From: Lepidonotus clava
Taxonomy: Eukaryota; Annelida; Polychaeta; Phyllodocida; Polynoidae
Length of the DNA stretch: 64,000 bases
Assembly (NCBI GenBank): GCA_936440205.1
Contig: OW387139.1
Coordinates: 40,140,378 to 40,204,377 of the forward strand
Reading direction: 5' to 3'
Below are positions 12,343-27,300 of this stretch, one piece after another. The notes under the pieces are model-generated. The model saw only the letters and a program-made list of their open reading frames with translations, was not told the origin of the DNA and searched no databases. Each line of letters opens with the position of its first letter. Within the stretch, counting starts at the first letter, position 1. A program made the position numbers and the translations under genes.

Positions 12343-15300
12343 GTAAGCTTCGTTACAATGAATGCTTTCTGTCCCACATATCAAATATCATGCCAGAGAG
12401 TTCGAGATCCTTTTAAGCAACTTGTTATCCTCTGACACATAGGATTTATTCTCTTTTAAACCAATTTTTCAAGTGATCAAATCATCTCAGAGTCCCTTAC
12501 TATAAAAGTAAAACTATCTATATATAACTCAGGGGGGCGGGATGGTATAGTGGATAAGGTCCTTGCTTGTCACGTGGGAGACCCGGGTTCGAGTCTGGGC
12601 AGTGCCTGCTATACCACCTTGCCTTGCCATCGTTCTCACCCCCCATATGTATAGATTCAGTCAGCCAATTGGTAGTCAAAAACCGGAGTTGGTCTCGATA
12701 TAGCTGAAAAACTGCTGAGTAGACCTTAAACTCCAACACATCATCATCATCTATATGATACAAATTTTAATCACAATTGCTATGTACTTCTTGTAGGGAG
12801 GTGATGTGATCAGGTTGTTACTATGTACTTCTTGTAGGGAGGTGATGTGATCAGGTTGTTACTATGTACTTATTGTAGGGAGGAGATGTGATCAGGTTGT
12901 TACTATGTACTGCTTGTAGGGAGGTGATGTGATCAGGTTGTTCCACAAGGACATCGAGGCCTACCTGGTGGCCGAGGGGGGCTTCCGTCTGCCTCCCGCC
13001 GAGGACGGTAGGTGGCAAAACTTTACAATTTAACCCTTTAGACCCCACATATTTCATTCATGAATTGCTTAATTTCCCCAGGATTTCCATGGTTCCCCTA
13101 ATGAATTCCCTAAAGGTCTTTTAATTGATGATATTCAAAGGATGACCCATCCTTTTCAATTAACGTTATAGCAATGGGGTTTGTAACACTGGGTAGATTT
13201 CCCTCAGGAATTCCCTAAATTTCTTTTAATTGATTATTTTCAAAGAATGACCCTTTCCAATTAACGTTATAGCAATGGGGTTTGTAACCAGGTTGGGGCT
13301 ACGACGGGAAAAACGGGACGTCCCGTTTTTTCAGGACACAACCCTGTAAATCATTTCAAAACATTCCATTTTCATTTTTTCAAATTCAAAATATGACCCT
13401 ACATGACAGACAATTATTTGGTCAAATTAGAACTGAATCCCATCATTACAATAACTGTTTTAATGGTTTTTAAAAGTCTGCCTGAAAAAACGGGACGTCC
13501 TGTAATAACGGATCACAAAACCGTCCTGTTATTTCAGGACGGACCGTTTTCTTGGTATGATTTTTGTAACTTTTAAAAAATAAAAATCAATATAAAAAAA
13601 ATGCAACGATAGAATATGAAAATGCAACGATCATTTTGATGGAAAAGATGTGTACTTTCATTATATATAATTCTTGAATTTAGCAAACTCCTCATTTTCT
13701 GAGCATTTTTATGTATGTAAAAATATTAATTATGAAATTATTATTTATGTATTTGTCAAAATGGAAAGTGTTATTAAATTCATGTTAAATGCAGAATTTC
13801 ATATTTTTTGCAGTTTGCATATGTAGAAGTATTATTTCATGTCTGTCTCGTGTATTATTCATGTATCATTTCATCTAGGATAATTAGATATTACACTTTT
13901 TCATAATTGCCTGTTATTTCAGGACGTCCCGTTTTTTCAGGACGTCCCGTTTTTCAGTAGTATCCCCAACCTGGTAACATTGGGTAGGGAATTAAATCAG
14001 CTTTCAAATGATATATTACCCACTTTTGTATGTTGAATATTCATGAAAGTGTTCTCTTTGGAATAATTTGGGAAAAAATATGGTCAAATTTCCGTTTTTC
14101 CGGGGGGCTACAGCCGGATTTGGGTTACTACCCACGGGCGGCCATGGCCGGATTGGGATTTAAAGGGTTAACACATTTAGCCAAACTCTTCTAGTCATTT
14201 TTCCAACCTATAAGCTTATACAAATGCAATTTCTGTTGTTTTCATCCTGTGATAGATAAAGATTTATGAATCTTGATGGTTTTTGATAGGTTAAAGGTAA
14301 TTTCAATAATTCACCGAGGAAAACATTTGACTAAACACATGACTAATCAAATAGTAAGACGATCTATAGGTTGTAACCTATGATATGTCACTAGTTGATG
14401 GGCATCAGTATTTATAGATTGATTATAATAAATAACTTGTTAATAACTGATGATTTGATAACGAATGAATTCGTTGATAATGATTAGGCCTAATAATTTG
14501 ATAATGATTGATAATTTGATAATGATAAAGAAATGATAATAAATAATTAATAATTTGATAAAAAATAACAATTAGATAATAAACAATAATTTTACAACAA
14601 ATGATAATTTCCTCTTATAACCCTACAAACAGTTCATCTGCGGATACGTGAGAGTAACCCTAACGACCCCCGCACCTTGTACCGGCCCAAATCGGGCATC
14701 ACCTACTGGCAGCTAGAGCTGGCCACCAGTATCCTGGACGGGAATATCGTCAGGTGGGAGGACTCCATCAGGTTCCGACACATGACGACCAGGAGGTACC
14801 TGGCCCTCACCGAGAACCACGAGATCTACCTGTCTGACGACGGCCTGGACCCTATGACAGTGTTCAAGTTGAACTCCCTGTCTCAGGTTGGTGTGGTCCT
14901 ATATGTATATATGATCTCTTTTGTTAGGGGGATGGGGTAGTCTTGTGGTAAGCGTGTTGGCATTGCACATGGCTGGCCCGGGTTCGGTCCCGGAACTGCC
15001 CTTTATACTACTTTATCTTGCCGTTGTTCTCACCCCCATAGATTCGGTCATAGTACTTTGTGCAACCCAAAAACAGTGAGTTGGTCCTGATATAGTTGAT
15101 AATTATTGCTGAATGGACAATAAACTTCAACAGAATGATGTTATTCTTTTAGAAGTTTATGAATTCTAAGATTTTTGATTTAGAAATTAAAAAGATTTAG
15201 ATAATGCCACAAAAATAACATTCAGATAATGTTGAATAAATAGATGTTATTGGTTTTGAACCTCCATTGTCATTTTCTTTGTCATTGTCATTTTTCTTTT

Positions 15301-18300
15301 TCATTGTCATTTTAATTTACTAAATTGGTATGCACATGATTGGAGTAATGTCCCCATAGCAGGTGCGTTTATACTATATTATAAATTGTATTTCCAAAGG
15401 GCTTACAGTTTTTGGGAGTACATAGTTATATCTATATAGTATTGTAGCTATTGGTGGGGCCTCAATCAGTCATGTCTTTAGCCATTTAATTCTCTTTGTT
15501 CTTAATAACCGGTTACATAATATCATGTTCAGCAGTTGAAGGGCATTGTCCTCCAATTGTTGTTAGAATCAGGCAGTGTGAGAAGCTAGAAGTAGGTTAC
15601 ATAACCAATACCTGAGCTAAACAGCCCTTGCCCCTTTAAATTAGAGCCACCACTGTCATCTGTAGGTGGGTGAGTGATAGGTCACTCAGTACAAGGCAGT
15701 GCATGCATGGACCCAGTAGTAGCCCTTTCTTAAATCCCTCCATTAGTTGTGAGTGACAGCAGGAGTGGTGGTGGTGGTCAGTACCTATAGCCCATGTAGC
15801 CTTCTGGTATTAGGAGGGCCTTCAGTTTACTGAGGGACGATCATCGCTCATGCATGAGTGAAACTTTGTAGGTATTTTGCTTCTCGTTTTGTTCTGCATT
15901 AAAACATCCATCAATTAGGGGATAAATAATACGCATAAGCATTACAGTCCAAAAGTAATAAGCATAATTATAATTATAAGCAATACTTTTTTGCAAGAGA
16001 GGATATGTGCTAATAATCTATAGACCTAACATATACACCTAATATAATAATTATCATGTTCAAATTGCTTTTCCTTTAGAAACCTGACACAAACATGGTG
16101 CGGCTGGACAGCAACGGTCGGATCGAACACGTGGTGACTGGGTGTTGGCTTCACGCCCCTATCGGTAAGTTAAGACTTTTGTTAGGTATTACATAGAAAT
16201 ACTATATACATGAAATATAATAATGGATGTAGACCCTTAATATCGACAGGGAGACATGGCCATTTCTTAAATGTGGAGTTTTGTGACATGAAGAAAAATT
16301 AAACGACATGACATGGGCCATTCGACATGCAACATGAAGGTTTTTAAAAATCGACATGAATATAAAAAATCATAGACCATTTCTTAAATTTGACATCCGA
16401 CACGGGACCCCCCCCCCCCCCCAATCTAGGCCTACACCCCTATGATATCACCAGCTGATTCTGGCCTTTTGCCATAGTTATTAGAACAAATAGCTTTGCT
16501 CTCACATTGATTTCGCATGTAATATTTTTTTATTTTTTATTTTTTATTTAACCATACTCAATACATTGATTGATCTTCCGTATAGGTAGTATAATTATAG
16601 TCAACATTACATAGCAATATGAATAAGATGAAACAATATATGATAAGCACTAGTTATTGCTCAATTAGCTAGTTTAATATACAAATCAGACACTTAACAG
16701 CTTAAGTGGTGCGAATGAACTTTTGGAAATGACACTCTGCCATTATCATTATCTTATCACTGTACAGTCTATAGATACTTGACACATCATTTTTTTCAGA
16801 CGTTTCCTATGAGAAGAAGCACCGACAAAATGGCGACGGCACTGACCTACGATGGGATGGCGCAGATCTGCTCAAGGTGAGTTATCATCGAAGTGTTTGT
16901 GAAAAAAAGACTGAACATTCAATTTTAGCTTACTTTACACGCTACAAAAATATATTAAGGGTTATCTTATTCTTTCCACACAGAAACACATAATAGTGTT
17001 AGCAAAGAAGCTGTAAATCATTTGAAATTTTCTTCTGATGATTATGGTGTACTGTCTTACAATACCAACTGGGGAGGAGGTACGAGGTGGGTGATCAACC
17101 CAAGGTGTGTAAGGGACATCAGCATGAGGGCAGGGCCCTCAGGGCCACCTAAAGGCTGACACACTGACACACCGAGGGCTGTTAACCTACTGAGGACCTT
17201 CTCCCAAGTTGGTTATGGATTTATCATACCCTGGCAATTATCTTAAAGTGAATTCTTAAAGCTTAGAGTAACTTAACAAGGGGAACTATTTTCTCTACCA
17301 GAACTACTCTCCTGTATCACCCTGTAGGTAAAATCACTTTGGTTATCACCCTGTTTGTATCAGGGATTCGTTAAACTCTTAACTACTGAACCTGTATCAC
17401 CTTAGGCTATGATGAAATATAATTTTGATACATTCTACCGATATAATTTGATACATTCTACAGATATAAATTGATACATTCTACAGATATAAATTGATAC
17501 ATTCAAATGATACATACATGGAAGAACACTTGTACGAGTGATTGTGGTTTAATAAAAAAAAAACAAAAAAAAACACATTCTACAGATATAATATGATATA
17601 TTCTACAGATCCTGGCGAGCCCATCTCGTCAGTACCAGGACGCATTCACCCTGCAGAAGGTCCCAGAGAAGGAGTGGAGGAACTTCAACTACGTGGCCGG
17701 CATCGTGCCCTTCATTGAAGACCTCATCGTCAAGGTAATGCCCCTGGGTCCAATCCAAGGGGGAGGAGGGGGTCCAGGGGGTCCTGACCCACCTCCCCTT
17801 TTGGTGGAGACTTATATTTCACATAGAGAAAAGGTGTTGTGCCTTCGTGTACAAATGCACAATGTTTCAGTGCTTAGCTTATACGCAGACCCTTTCCTTT
17901 TTGAAATGCTATATTCGCCCCTAAAGCTTCTGGGTGAAGTAATTGGGGGCGGATCCAAGGGGTTGGGGTTGTGTCTAGGGGATCCTTTCCTTTAGATAGG
18001 GACTTAATTATGAACTTCACAGATTGAGAATAGCATCATATAAGTACAAAAGGCTATGCAAATTTCTACTACTATGGCCCAAGACCCTTAGGTTCGACAT
18101 GGCGGCACGGTCCATACGTTTTTGGGGCGTAGTGACATATGACATGGAATATTGCTTTTTCTCAAATTCGACAGGGTGGCATAACGATTTGTTAAATTCA
18201 ACTAGGTGTCGTTGGAACCCCTATCTACACCCTCAAGGCTTACTGGCCCCTTCAGCGACTGGCTATATGAATGCTGTGTCCATATATGCTGTGCGATAAA

Positions 18301-21300
18301 AACAGCCATACGTTATTGCAGTTTCTTTTCCATGGCTATTATAGCTTCAAATACCTCACTAATTCATAAAAACTGGGTTTATTGTATGTTATGGACATCA
18401 TCTGTAGAATCTTAACACTCTCCTTTATACGAGAGTTAATTTGGTAGATTTGGTGCATAGTTTGACTAGTTCTAAACATACCATACATTGTATATACTCT
18501 TATTAACTGCTTATAATGGACCTCTAATTGGTCTTTAACACTTAATTATATACTTGTCATCTGTCTTACAGCTTCAATAATTTGCTGCAATAATTATGCA
18601 CTTTTATACATACCGCATGAGATTCAGCGTTCAACAACAAAATTTATATTTAAAAATAGTATAAAGAATATACAAGTTTAGACTTCCGAAGGACTATAAT
18701 GGAATGCTTTGATGTGATACTATACTGATGTCCCCCTGAAATATAATATTTATATTTTTGCTACTTGATACTATCATTTGCGACTGTTAATTTTGCGAAA
18801 TTGCGAGTGAAAATTCGAGTGTGAAACTAATCTCATAAACCACATACTCACTGCGCTCATCTTTATATTAGGCTGGAAGAACATGTATTTATGTGAAGCC
18901 TATGGATTAATAATAATAATTTAAAAAAACGCCATCGCTTATGAATTATATGCATCGCTTATGAATAATAATGCATGTTTTATCCTATATCTGCTATAAA
19001 CATGTTTTGCCTTTACCAAAAATGAAGCTGTCTCCATCCTCCTCGGTATGTGTACCCTCCTTCTTACCTGCATGAAGTCAGTTCTAACCACAGACAGCAT
19101 TATGTGAACCCCACCACATAATTAGGCATATAACGTAGATATAAAAATTCTGTTAAATAATTCAGTGAAATAATTATGTTTTTAATAGGATTAGAACCTA
19201 GAATTTATGAATGTTTGAGGTTCCATGCATGCGTCGAATAGCCTACCCTATGTTAGGGAAAACTTACTTTAAAGATACCATGTCTTTCCATGGTAATGCG
19301 AATTACAATAGTCTATATTCATAACTATCAGGAATGCATAATTATCAAGAACATTATAATTCACGAAGTTGTGATCAAAATGCAATAATTAATGTTAAGG
19401 TGGTAGCCATGTTGTTTCTGACAGAAACATAATTTTTGACTTTTTGACTTTTTGACTTTTTGACTTTTTGACTTTTTGACTTTTTGACTTTTTGACTTTT
19501 TGATTTTTCCTGCCTTTGCATTTACTCAGAATTGTCTTTGGCGATGTATGCCTCATTTAGTGGTGGGAGATCTCATATATTTGTACAGACTGGGCATTGA
19601 GGGGACCTTAAATCAATATTGTATTCAATTTTGGGTTAGCCATCATTTTGTTCATGACTATGGGTACAGGTCATTGGACATTTGTAAGGGTTACTATCCA
19701 ATCATCTGAAAACAAAAGGACAAAGTTTAATAATGACCAGTAATTGGTAACATTTCTTTAATTTTGAATATCAGCTGCAGGGGGACTTATTTGATAGGTC
19801 CATCAGCCAGTGCCCAGTCTGTAAATATGTATCTGTTTTCTGCCAAAATCCAAAATCCCCCGCTCCCTTCTTAGTAATGTGTGTTAGTCATACCCAGATG
19901 ATAACCCATAGTCTACTAATAATATACGAAATACAAAAGGGGGGTTCTAGGATGTCTTGAACCTCTGTAAACTAAAACCTGCTTTCCACAAGGTGATTTT
20001 TGACGGTTGCGATTTTGTTTGTGTTTGAAGTAATCATATCATAATGAAAAAGCAATATAGAACTATAGAATATTTGATTCATTTATTTGTTAGGTGTGTT
20101 CAACTTATTTTCTATTAATATATTTTTTAAGTTTACTACTTATCATTTTGCTAGAGAACACACATCCAGTGAAGATGAGAAAACTAATCCACGTTCGCAT
20201 ACTGTCTACAAAGTTCCATATTTAGATGGATATCATACGGCAGAAAGCAACAACTAATACTGATTTACGAGTGCGTTTTACAAGTTCCAAGGTTTTCTTT
20301 TTGCTTCAGAGGCACCCTTTAGTGGTTTTTGGTTAGTGTGCCCCCGAAGCTTGACCATCACCTGCAGATGGTCAGTTTATAAATAGTGGAGTAATTGTAG
20401 CTAGTAACTGGTTATGCAATCTATTTTGTGGACACCCATATTAGTGTTTTATGCTCTATTCCACTCCCCCACTCACCCTAACCAACTTGTTAGTTAGACC
20501 AGCGGTCACCTGGCTTCTCATTGGTTGAGACTGCTGTCAATCGGTGGGGAGTTGGCGGAGCTACAGACCTGCCCTTGTAGCTTTCATTTATAGACCTACA
20601 ACTCTACCACTTACTATACATGGGACATTCTCCTGTAGTTACCTATTGATTTAATTGCCCGGGATCACATCCCTCTCTCCCGGAAAAAATGTTTCAAAAC
20701 AATGAAGCATCTTTAAAAAAAGAAAAATGTTGGATGTACATTTTGGTCAAGAGGCTTTCTGTTGTTCGTGACTATATCAGTTCACTATCCCTCTAGTAAG
20801 GTATCATTTCCTAACACTTTGCTTTAGCGCACCGATGGGATGTTCAAGCATTATATTTATGTCTGTAAATATCTATAATTAGTCTATTCATTTCAGCGTC
20901 GGGATCCTGAGTATATGATTCACTCAAGACAAAAAGTCTCCATAATCCAGGTACGAGTTTATAATTACAATTTATACATCAAAATCTAACCTTGAAACTA
21001 TTTGCATGTAGTATGTATCAAATATATAATTCACAGCACCTAACATGTTCAAATTTTGAATTAGGTGCTTGCAAGCTGTGCTAAACTTAATTGAAACGAT
21101 AGATATAATTTCACTTTCCTATCTAGATCAATTTAGCTGCAGCTATATGCAATTACTATAGCCTGCTATTTCTATTGTCTCTTAGAAAATTTCGACTTAC
21201 AATAATGCTTTTGTTTGTATGTTGTTAGACGTTGAAGGACCTGAAGAACTTCATCCACGCTCAAGGAGAACGAACCAAAGACCGACAGAAACTGTTGCGT

Positions 21301-24300
21301 AACCTTAGTGTAAGTGACATTGACTCAATAGCCCATATCTTTTTAACTGGTTTGGCTAAATTATCAGTCACCTTAATATTCTTAAAATGCGCTCAAAATG
21401 ACAACTCAGTAAGGTATAATCACCATTCTGAGGATAGTCTGTATGGGGTATAAAACATTAGTCACAGAATGCGCATTGTACGATCCAGCCAATACTCTCA
21501 TTCTGAGGCCTATTCTGAAACAGATAATTTTACTCCTTCCAGACTATAATTATGCTAAACTCATTGCAATTGTCACATAATGCACAGCCTAGCGATTATC
21601 ACGGGCCCAATGCACATTCTAAAGATGCATCAAAGTCTTCTTGATGCCTTCCGATGTGTATCTGAAAACTACTACCCTTTCCCACACCTTTAAAGCATAG
21701 CAAATAACATTCTTCAGCAATACAAGTATTTAATTTGGATAATAAATAAAAACAGATGTTTATTGATTATCTGCCTGATAAATAAAACTCAATTTCTGAC
21801 AAATAACATGTGTGCAGGATTGGCAACTGGTTCCAAACGGTTATGCCCCCAATTTATATACATGTAGTGACATGTCAGCAACCTGGCGTAACCAAGGGAA
21901 TGGAACCAGTTACTTCACCGCCTCTGCTGGGAAAAAAGACATTTTTAGGCATTACTACACAAATTCCATATTGTTTAATGTTTTCTATTCCTACTTCTCT
22001 TCAGGTTATTGACGCCATGAAACGTCTACTTGCTACACCCTTCACTAGTGAGCGCAAAGACAAAGCGCACTTGCATGAGGTAACAGTTTGAATCTAATCT
22101 TTTAAAATTTATCTAAAATTTACTGTTATATAAAACCGACCCATATTTATTAATAATCGGCTACATGTCACAAAAATTAAATCTATGTAACAACAGAGGT
22201 AGATTTACATGTGGCTGGATCTATATTTCAAGGGACAATTACAAAATTGTTGCAGAAAAAATATGAATAAAATGTATTTCAAATAGCGGTTTATTAACCC
22301 TTTCCGTTAACCCTTGTTCTGCAGGTGTTCCGTCAGTTCTACCAGGTGTTACACGCCTACACCCAAGGCCGTAGCCGTAAGAACGCCCTGTACGCAGCCA
22401 CCTATATCCCCTTCTTCATGAAACAACTGGCAGTCAAGGTAAATTACACCTAGTTTTAGGTATTTGATGTATGGAAATGAAAAGTTATTCCTTTGTTTCC
22501 CATTTTGATTAAACATGTTAAAAAGGCGCTATTAACCTATATATAGCCATGTTAAAACTTCCTATAATCCCGTCAAGTTCTTAAGACAACACCTATGGTA
22601 ACGAGAAGGGTCTATAGAACTCCTATAATAGATGCAATATAGAGATAGATCTATGAAAATAATATGATAATTATTTTTTGTAATATGTTAAAAAAGGAAC
22701 GCTCATCCTAATGAGAAGGGTCCATAGAAACAACTGATGGATTAGATAAAAAAATATATAATCATTTTGATAATTCTATTTTCCGCTTTAATAATGTATT
22801 AAAATCATATCATAAATACTTCATAATTAACCAACACTTTTCCTCCAGGGCAACGTGGGCCTTGACTGCTGTAAGATGATGATTGACCTGATCAGAGATA
22901 ACCGTCGGATCGTGGACCGGATCAGCCCGGAGAACCTCATGTCTATCATTGAACTGTTCCGGGAGACTCAGCACTACCTCTACCTGGACCTGCTCGCCGT
23001 ACTCAGTGTCTGTGACGGCATCGCCATGACGGAGAACCAGACTCTCATCGCCGAGCAGCTCCTCGAGAAACAAAAGGTATTAGAAACTTTAAAAAAAAAG
23101 TCTTTTAATGTTTAAAAAAACATTGATATGGGAAATACTTTTTGAGATTTCAAAAAAATATTTTTGGTTTGATTAATTTCTCTTTATTTCTATCTGGTTG
23201 ATATTAGAAAAATTGGTTTGGTTATGTTTAGTTACATGTTAAAGGGATTTCCTGATGTGTTTTGTTGATGCTTAGGGCAATCACGTCTTAAGAAGTAATG
23301 AGTCAATTTGTAAGGCATAAGCTTTGTTTCCTATAGGACATTGTAAAATTTCATTCGATTGGGTGGAGCAGAATAAAATAACATTGGTTCATATTCTAAG
23401 GTTACCGAATGTAGGGGACGCATTGGAAATGATTGTTATAGCATTTGATCTTAAACTTTTATTTAACTTCAACTTTATTATTTCATAATACTTTATTATT
23501 TCCATATCCAAATTTCAATATCAAGGATAGGCTTATTCAAACTGTTTGATCTTCCTCCCCCAGGACTGCCTGTACCACATCGAGCTGGGCCAAGACGTGG
23601 CCCTGACAAACGACATCATCTACGTGTCGATGGACAACCGCAGGACCTGGGTTCCACTCCACACCATGTCCTACGTGAGAAACTCTCCTTTTCACTCCTA
23701 CCTCATGCCTGGTTTACATAACAATATGTTTAAGTTTAAGCATTTCCCATAGTAATCTCATTCTGGGATTGTTGCAAGATAAAAGTAAAATGATATTAAA
23801 AAATATTCAACACTCTGAGCTCAATTAGCACTGAGCTCAGATACTAGGCCTATAGCTGCCGGGGAAATTAGCCCTATGCCAATGAACCATATGCAACAAA
23901 AACTTTTTAAACATCTTCAGACTTATTAGAAAACCATGCAGTTGCTTTATGAAGTATCATTTCAGCATTAACTTAAGATATAATATTATAAATGGCATAT
24001 TATTTGTGCCAAAGCCAACTAACCAGCATTCCAAAAATAAAGTCTCACAATTCCAGAGTGAGAAACCATTCAATTGCTGGCTATAACATTTCATCACACT
24101 GAAAGTATAAGCCATATACTTCTATTACTGTGAGTGATTAATTAAAACTGCTGGAAGATCCTCACTTACGAGTGTTATTTTGTGTTTACCTCTCTGCAGA
24201 AAAGCAACCCCGACTACGATGAGATGCGGTACCTGTTCCTGACCCACCAACTGGAGCTCTACAAACAGCTGTGCTATGTAACTAGGCCAACATTTCTATT

Positions 24301-27300
24301 TATGATAATGTTCTGTTTCATCAATTATGCTTTAAACTATCTAACTTGCAAAAAGAGTTCTACGTATTGCTACATCAGGAATTATTCTTAACTTAGGTTT
24401 GCATTTTTTCACTCACCTGAGATATCAGTATGTTGTTGCTCAGATAGGGCCTCAGTAAATCCAATATCTGGATCTGAAAAGGGCTAGGACATGTTACATT
24501 GATACCTTTCCAAAACGTTAAAAGTCACCTGAAAGACTGCTGTAAATTCCTTGTAAAGGAGACCATTCCATTACCTTAAAGGTACCTGAATGGCTTTTAA
24601 CTTTGTACTCATACTGAAAACAATTGCTGTATTCCTCAATAACATTATACCAATGCTCAATTCCATCTCTTTCCTTAATTATTAACACTTTATATTTCTC
24701 CAAACAAACAATGTAGGGTCGGAACCAGACGGCCATCAACATCATCACCCGTAACCGGGAGTACTTCACCTGGGAGGTGGCCTACCTGGGCGTCATGACC
24801 GAGCTGCTCCCATTCGCCATGAGGGCCAAGTTCTGCAACCTGCTCATAGGTAGGTTAAACAGGGGCGGATCCAGGGGGGGGGGGGGTCCTGGGGGTCCTG
24901 ATGCCCCCCCCCCCCCTTTTGGTGGACTCCTAAACTGCAAAAAGAGGGGAAAATGTTCCCTGTGTACGCGCGATTGCACATGGTTTTAGTACTTAGCCTT
25001 ATGCTGATCCCCCTTTGGAAATTCCTGTTAAAGCCCATATCCCACCCCGGCGATTTTGACTTGGTACACGGAATTTGATCTTTTTAAGTTGTCAGTCAAG
25101 CCTCATGCCCACTTCGGCAAAGTGCGGAACCTAGACCATGTTTTGTCCGTCAGTATGTTATGTTGAAATGCACATGTTTGATCTGAATCGGTCTGAAAAG
25201 CATTTGGATTTTGCAGTAGCATTGGACGATTATAGCAGCGATTGGTTGAAGAATTGTCTAGTTTGTCTGAGGCTTAAGATTATGGCTGGAACCCATGCAT
25301 ATGCATGGTTCATATTGTTTGAAAGAGAATTCAAAATCCTTCCTAATGATATGTAACATGGTTATAATTAGCCTTTAGTTAAGTTGGCGGTCATTGGAAA
25401 TTCATTAGTAGAGTACAGCCTTGATCCAGTAGCCTGTTGATAGGGAGGTAAAGCCCAGCTATTCCATGCTAAGATGTAGGTTAAGCCCTTTTGCATGCTG
25501 ATATACGGATTAACCCATGTGTTCTGCTGATAGGTAGGGAATTAAAGCCAGCTTGTAGGTAAAATGTTTTAGCTATTTCATTGGCAGGTTCAGTTTTTAT
25601 TGATAAAAGGCTACACATTCTATCCTTTTCCATCCAGTCCGTTTTCATATCTGCATTGATTCACACTTATGGTTGCGTTTCTCATAAATCTGACATATTA
25701 CCTCTTTTTTTTCAAGGGCTATTCATTGACATTGGTGACAACTACTCAATCATCAACGTGACATCAAACAACTTTGTCTATGGCGAGATTGACATAAAAA
25801 ATTATGGCCAGGGCTCCGCAGATGCAGTATGTATAAATCAATCACGACTTAATTGCATGTTCTCCTATCTGTAGCCCTGAATACATCCTTAGAATTTATG
25901 CACATTGACAACCTATGCAACACCATATTCTTTAACAAATCAGGTAGAGCAGACTGAATTCCCTGCTAAAGATTGTGATATTAACGATGTTTTTCGCTAA
26001 TCCTCGCTAAAGTTAAGAATTTGGCTAAACCTTTCTAAAGAATTGTGCTGGAATGTTGCTATTGACCTCTATAGATAATGGTGATGCATTTTGCATTGTA
26101 AATATTGCTTAATGTTAGTTTCCAAGTGTCTCCTTTTCCATTTCTATAATAATGATCTTACAATTTTTGGAATGTGCTGTACATATATACCGCATACGGG
26201 AGATTCGCACTGGGCGCAGCCATGTTGTATCACGCGGGACAAGGGGGCACTCCTCATTGGCCGGTAGATTGCGCTTGACCCCCCACAGCTATGACAGGAA
26301 CGGTGATGCGAATGCACGAACGTGGACTCCCGAATGCGGTATAGGCCTGACGGGAGTTTGTCACTAGGCGCGGCCATATTGAAAAAGGGAGGGTCCTGAT
26401 TGGCTGAAAAGTCGTGCTTAATCCCCAACAGGTAGTGGCGCCAAAGGACCACGCATGCGCAAACACAAACTCCCGACTGCCCTATAGCAAAATATAAACA
26501 GTTATGCTCACTGGATCCTCATACATAGTTCCTCAAACTAACATACCAAATAGCACCTTAATAATATTAAGTCACATACTCACATAATTCTTCACAGACA
26601 AACCCATGGTTTGCGCTAATAGCTCAAGTTACCCATTGCACAATACCTATTGCAACAACAAATGGTTGTACAGCAAAGAAACCATTCATTGTTAAAAACG
26701 ACCGCTGTTGGATTATCAGTATTCTTCACTAACCAAAAAGGACCATTAAGAATAGTGATTTCGATCCCACACCAGCTCCAAGAAGATGACGACTCATGGC
26801 ACAAACAACTTGCAAGTGTAAATCCTTTCAAAGTAAGCTCAGCAAATATACCAAAAGTAGTTTTGCTGGCACAAAATTGAAGCACATTGCAAGATCCATT
26901 GCTACGCCAGCATTTGCACGCTTCATACTTATAGCAGATGGACTAAGATTTTTGTTTGACTATAATGTTTTATGGATAAGCTTGATTCTCTATGCTTATT
27001 CAAATTAATCGAAAAGAGGAGGTTTTCTATTGCCTATCTTCGGAGCTCGCTGGAGGCAGAGTACATTGTTATTATTGCCTATCCTCAGTGCTTGCCAGAA
27101 GCAGAATACAATGTTCCGTTGCCTATCCTCAGTGCTCTTCAAAGGCAAAATACATTGTTCGATTGCCTATCCTCAGTGCTTGCTGGAGGCAGAATACATT
27201 GTCTTATTATATATATCCTCAGCGCTTGCTGGAGACAGAATACATTGTTCTATTGCTTATCCTCCATGCTTTCTGGAGGAAGAATGCATTGTTCTATTGC

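Larger units (their letters stand above)
17735..20896. other. Intron 13 (3.2 kb)
   Basis: No gene. The left part (17750-17970) belongs to the GGGGCGGATCCAGGGG repeat family also at 24860-25025. An octamer satellite lies at 19438-19501 and the left end of a MITE-like repeat (CTGCTTTCCACAAGGTGATT) at about 19977. Confidence 0.6.
20951..25716. other. Introns 14-21
   Basis: Short to medium AT-rich introns between exons 14 and 22. Nothing recognised apart from the repeats at 24505, 24860 and 25029. The stretch 24505-24600 shares GAAAGACTG and CTTGTAAAGG words with 50015-50140. Confidence 0.5.

Noticed and set aside
12532-12610. Functional tRNA gene
   Set aside because: A and B boxes are present, but the cloverleaf is poor and the unit continues into a SINE body that is repeated elsewhere.
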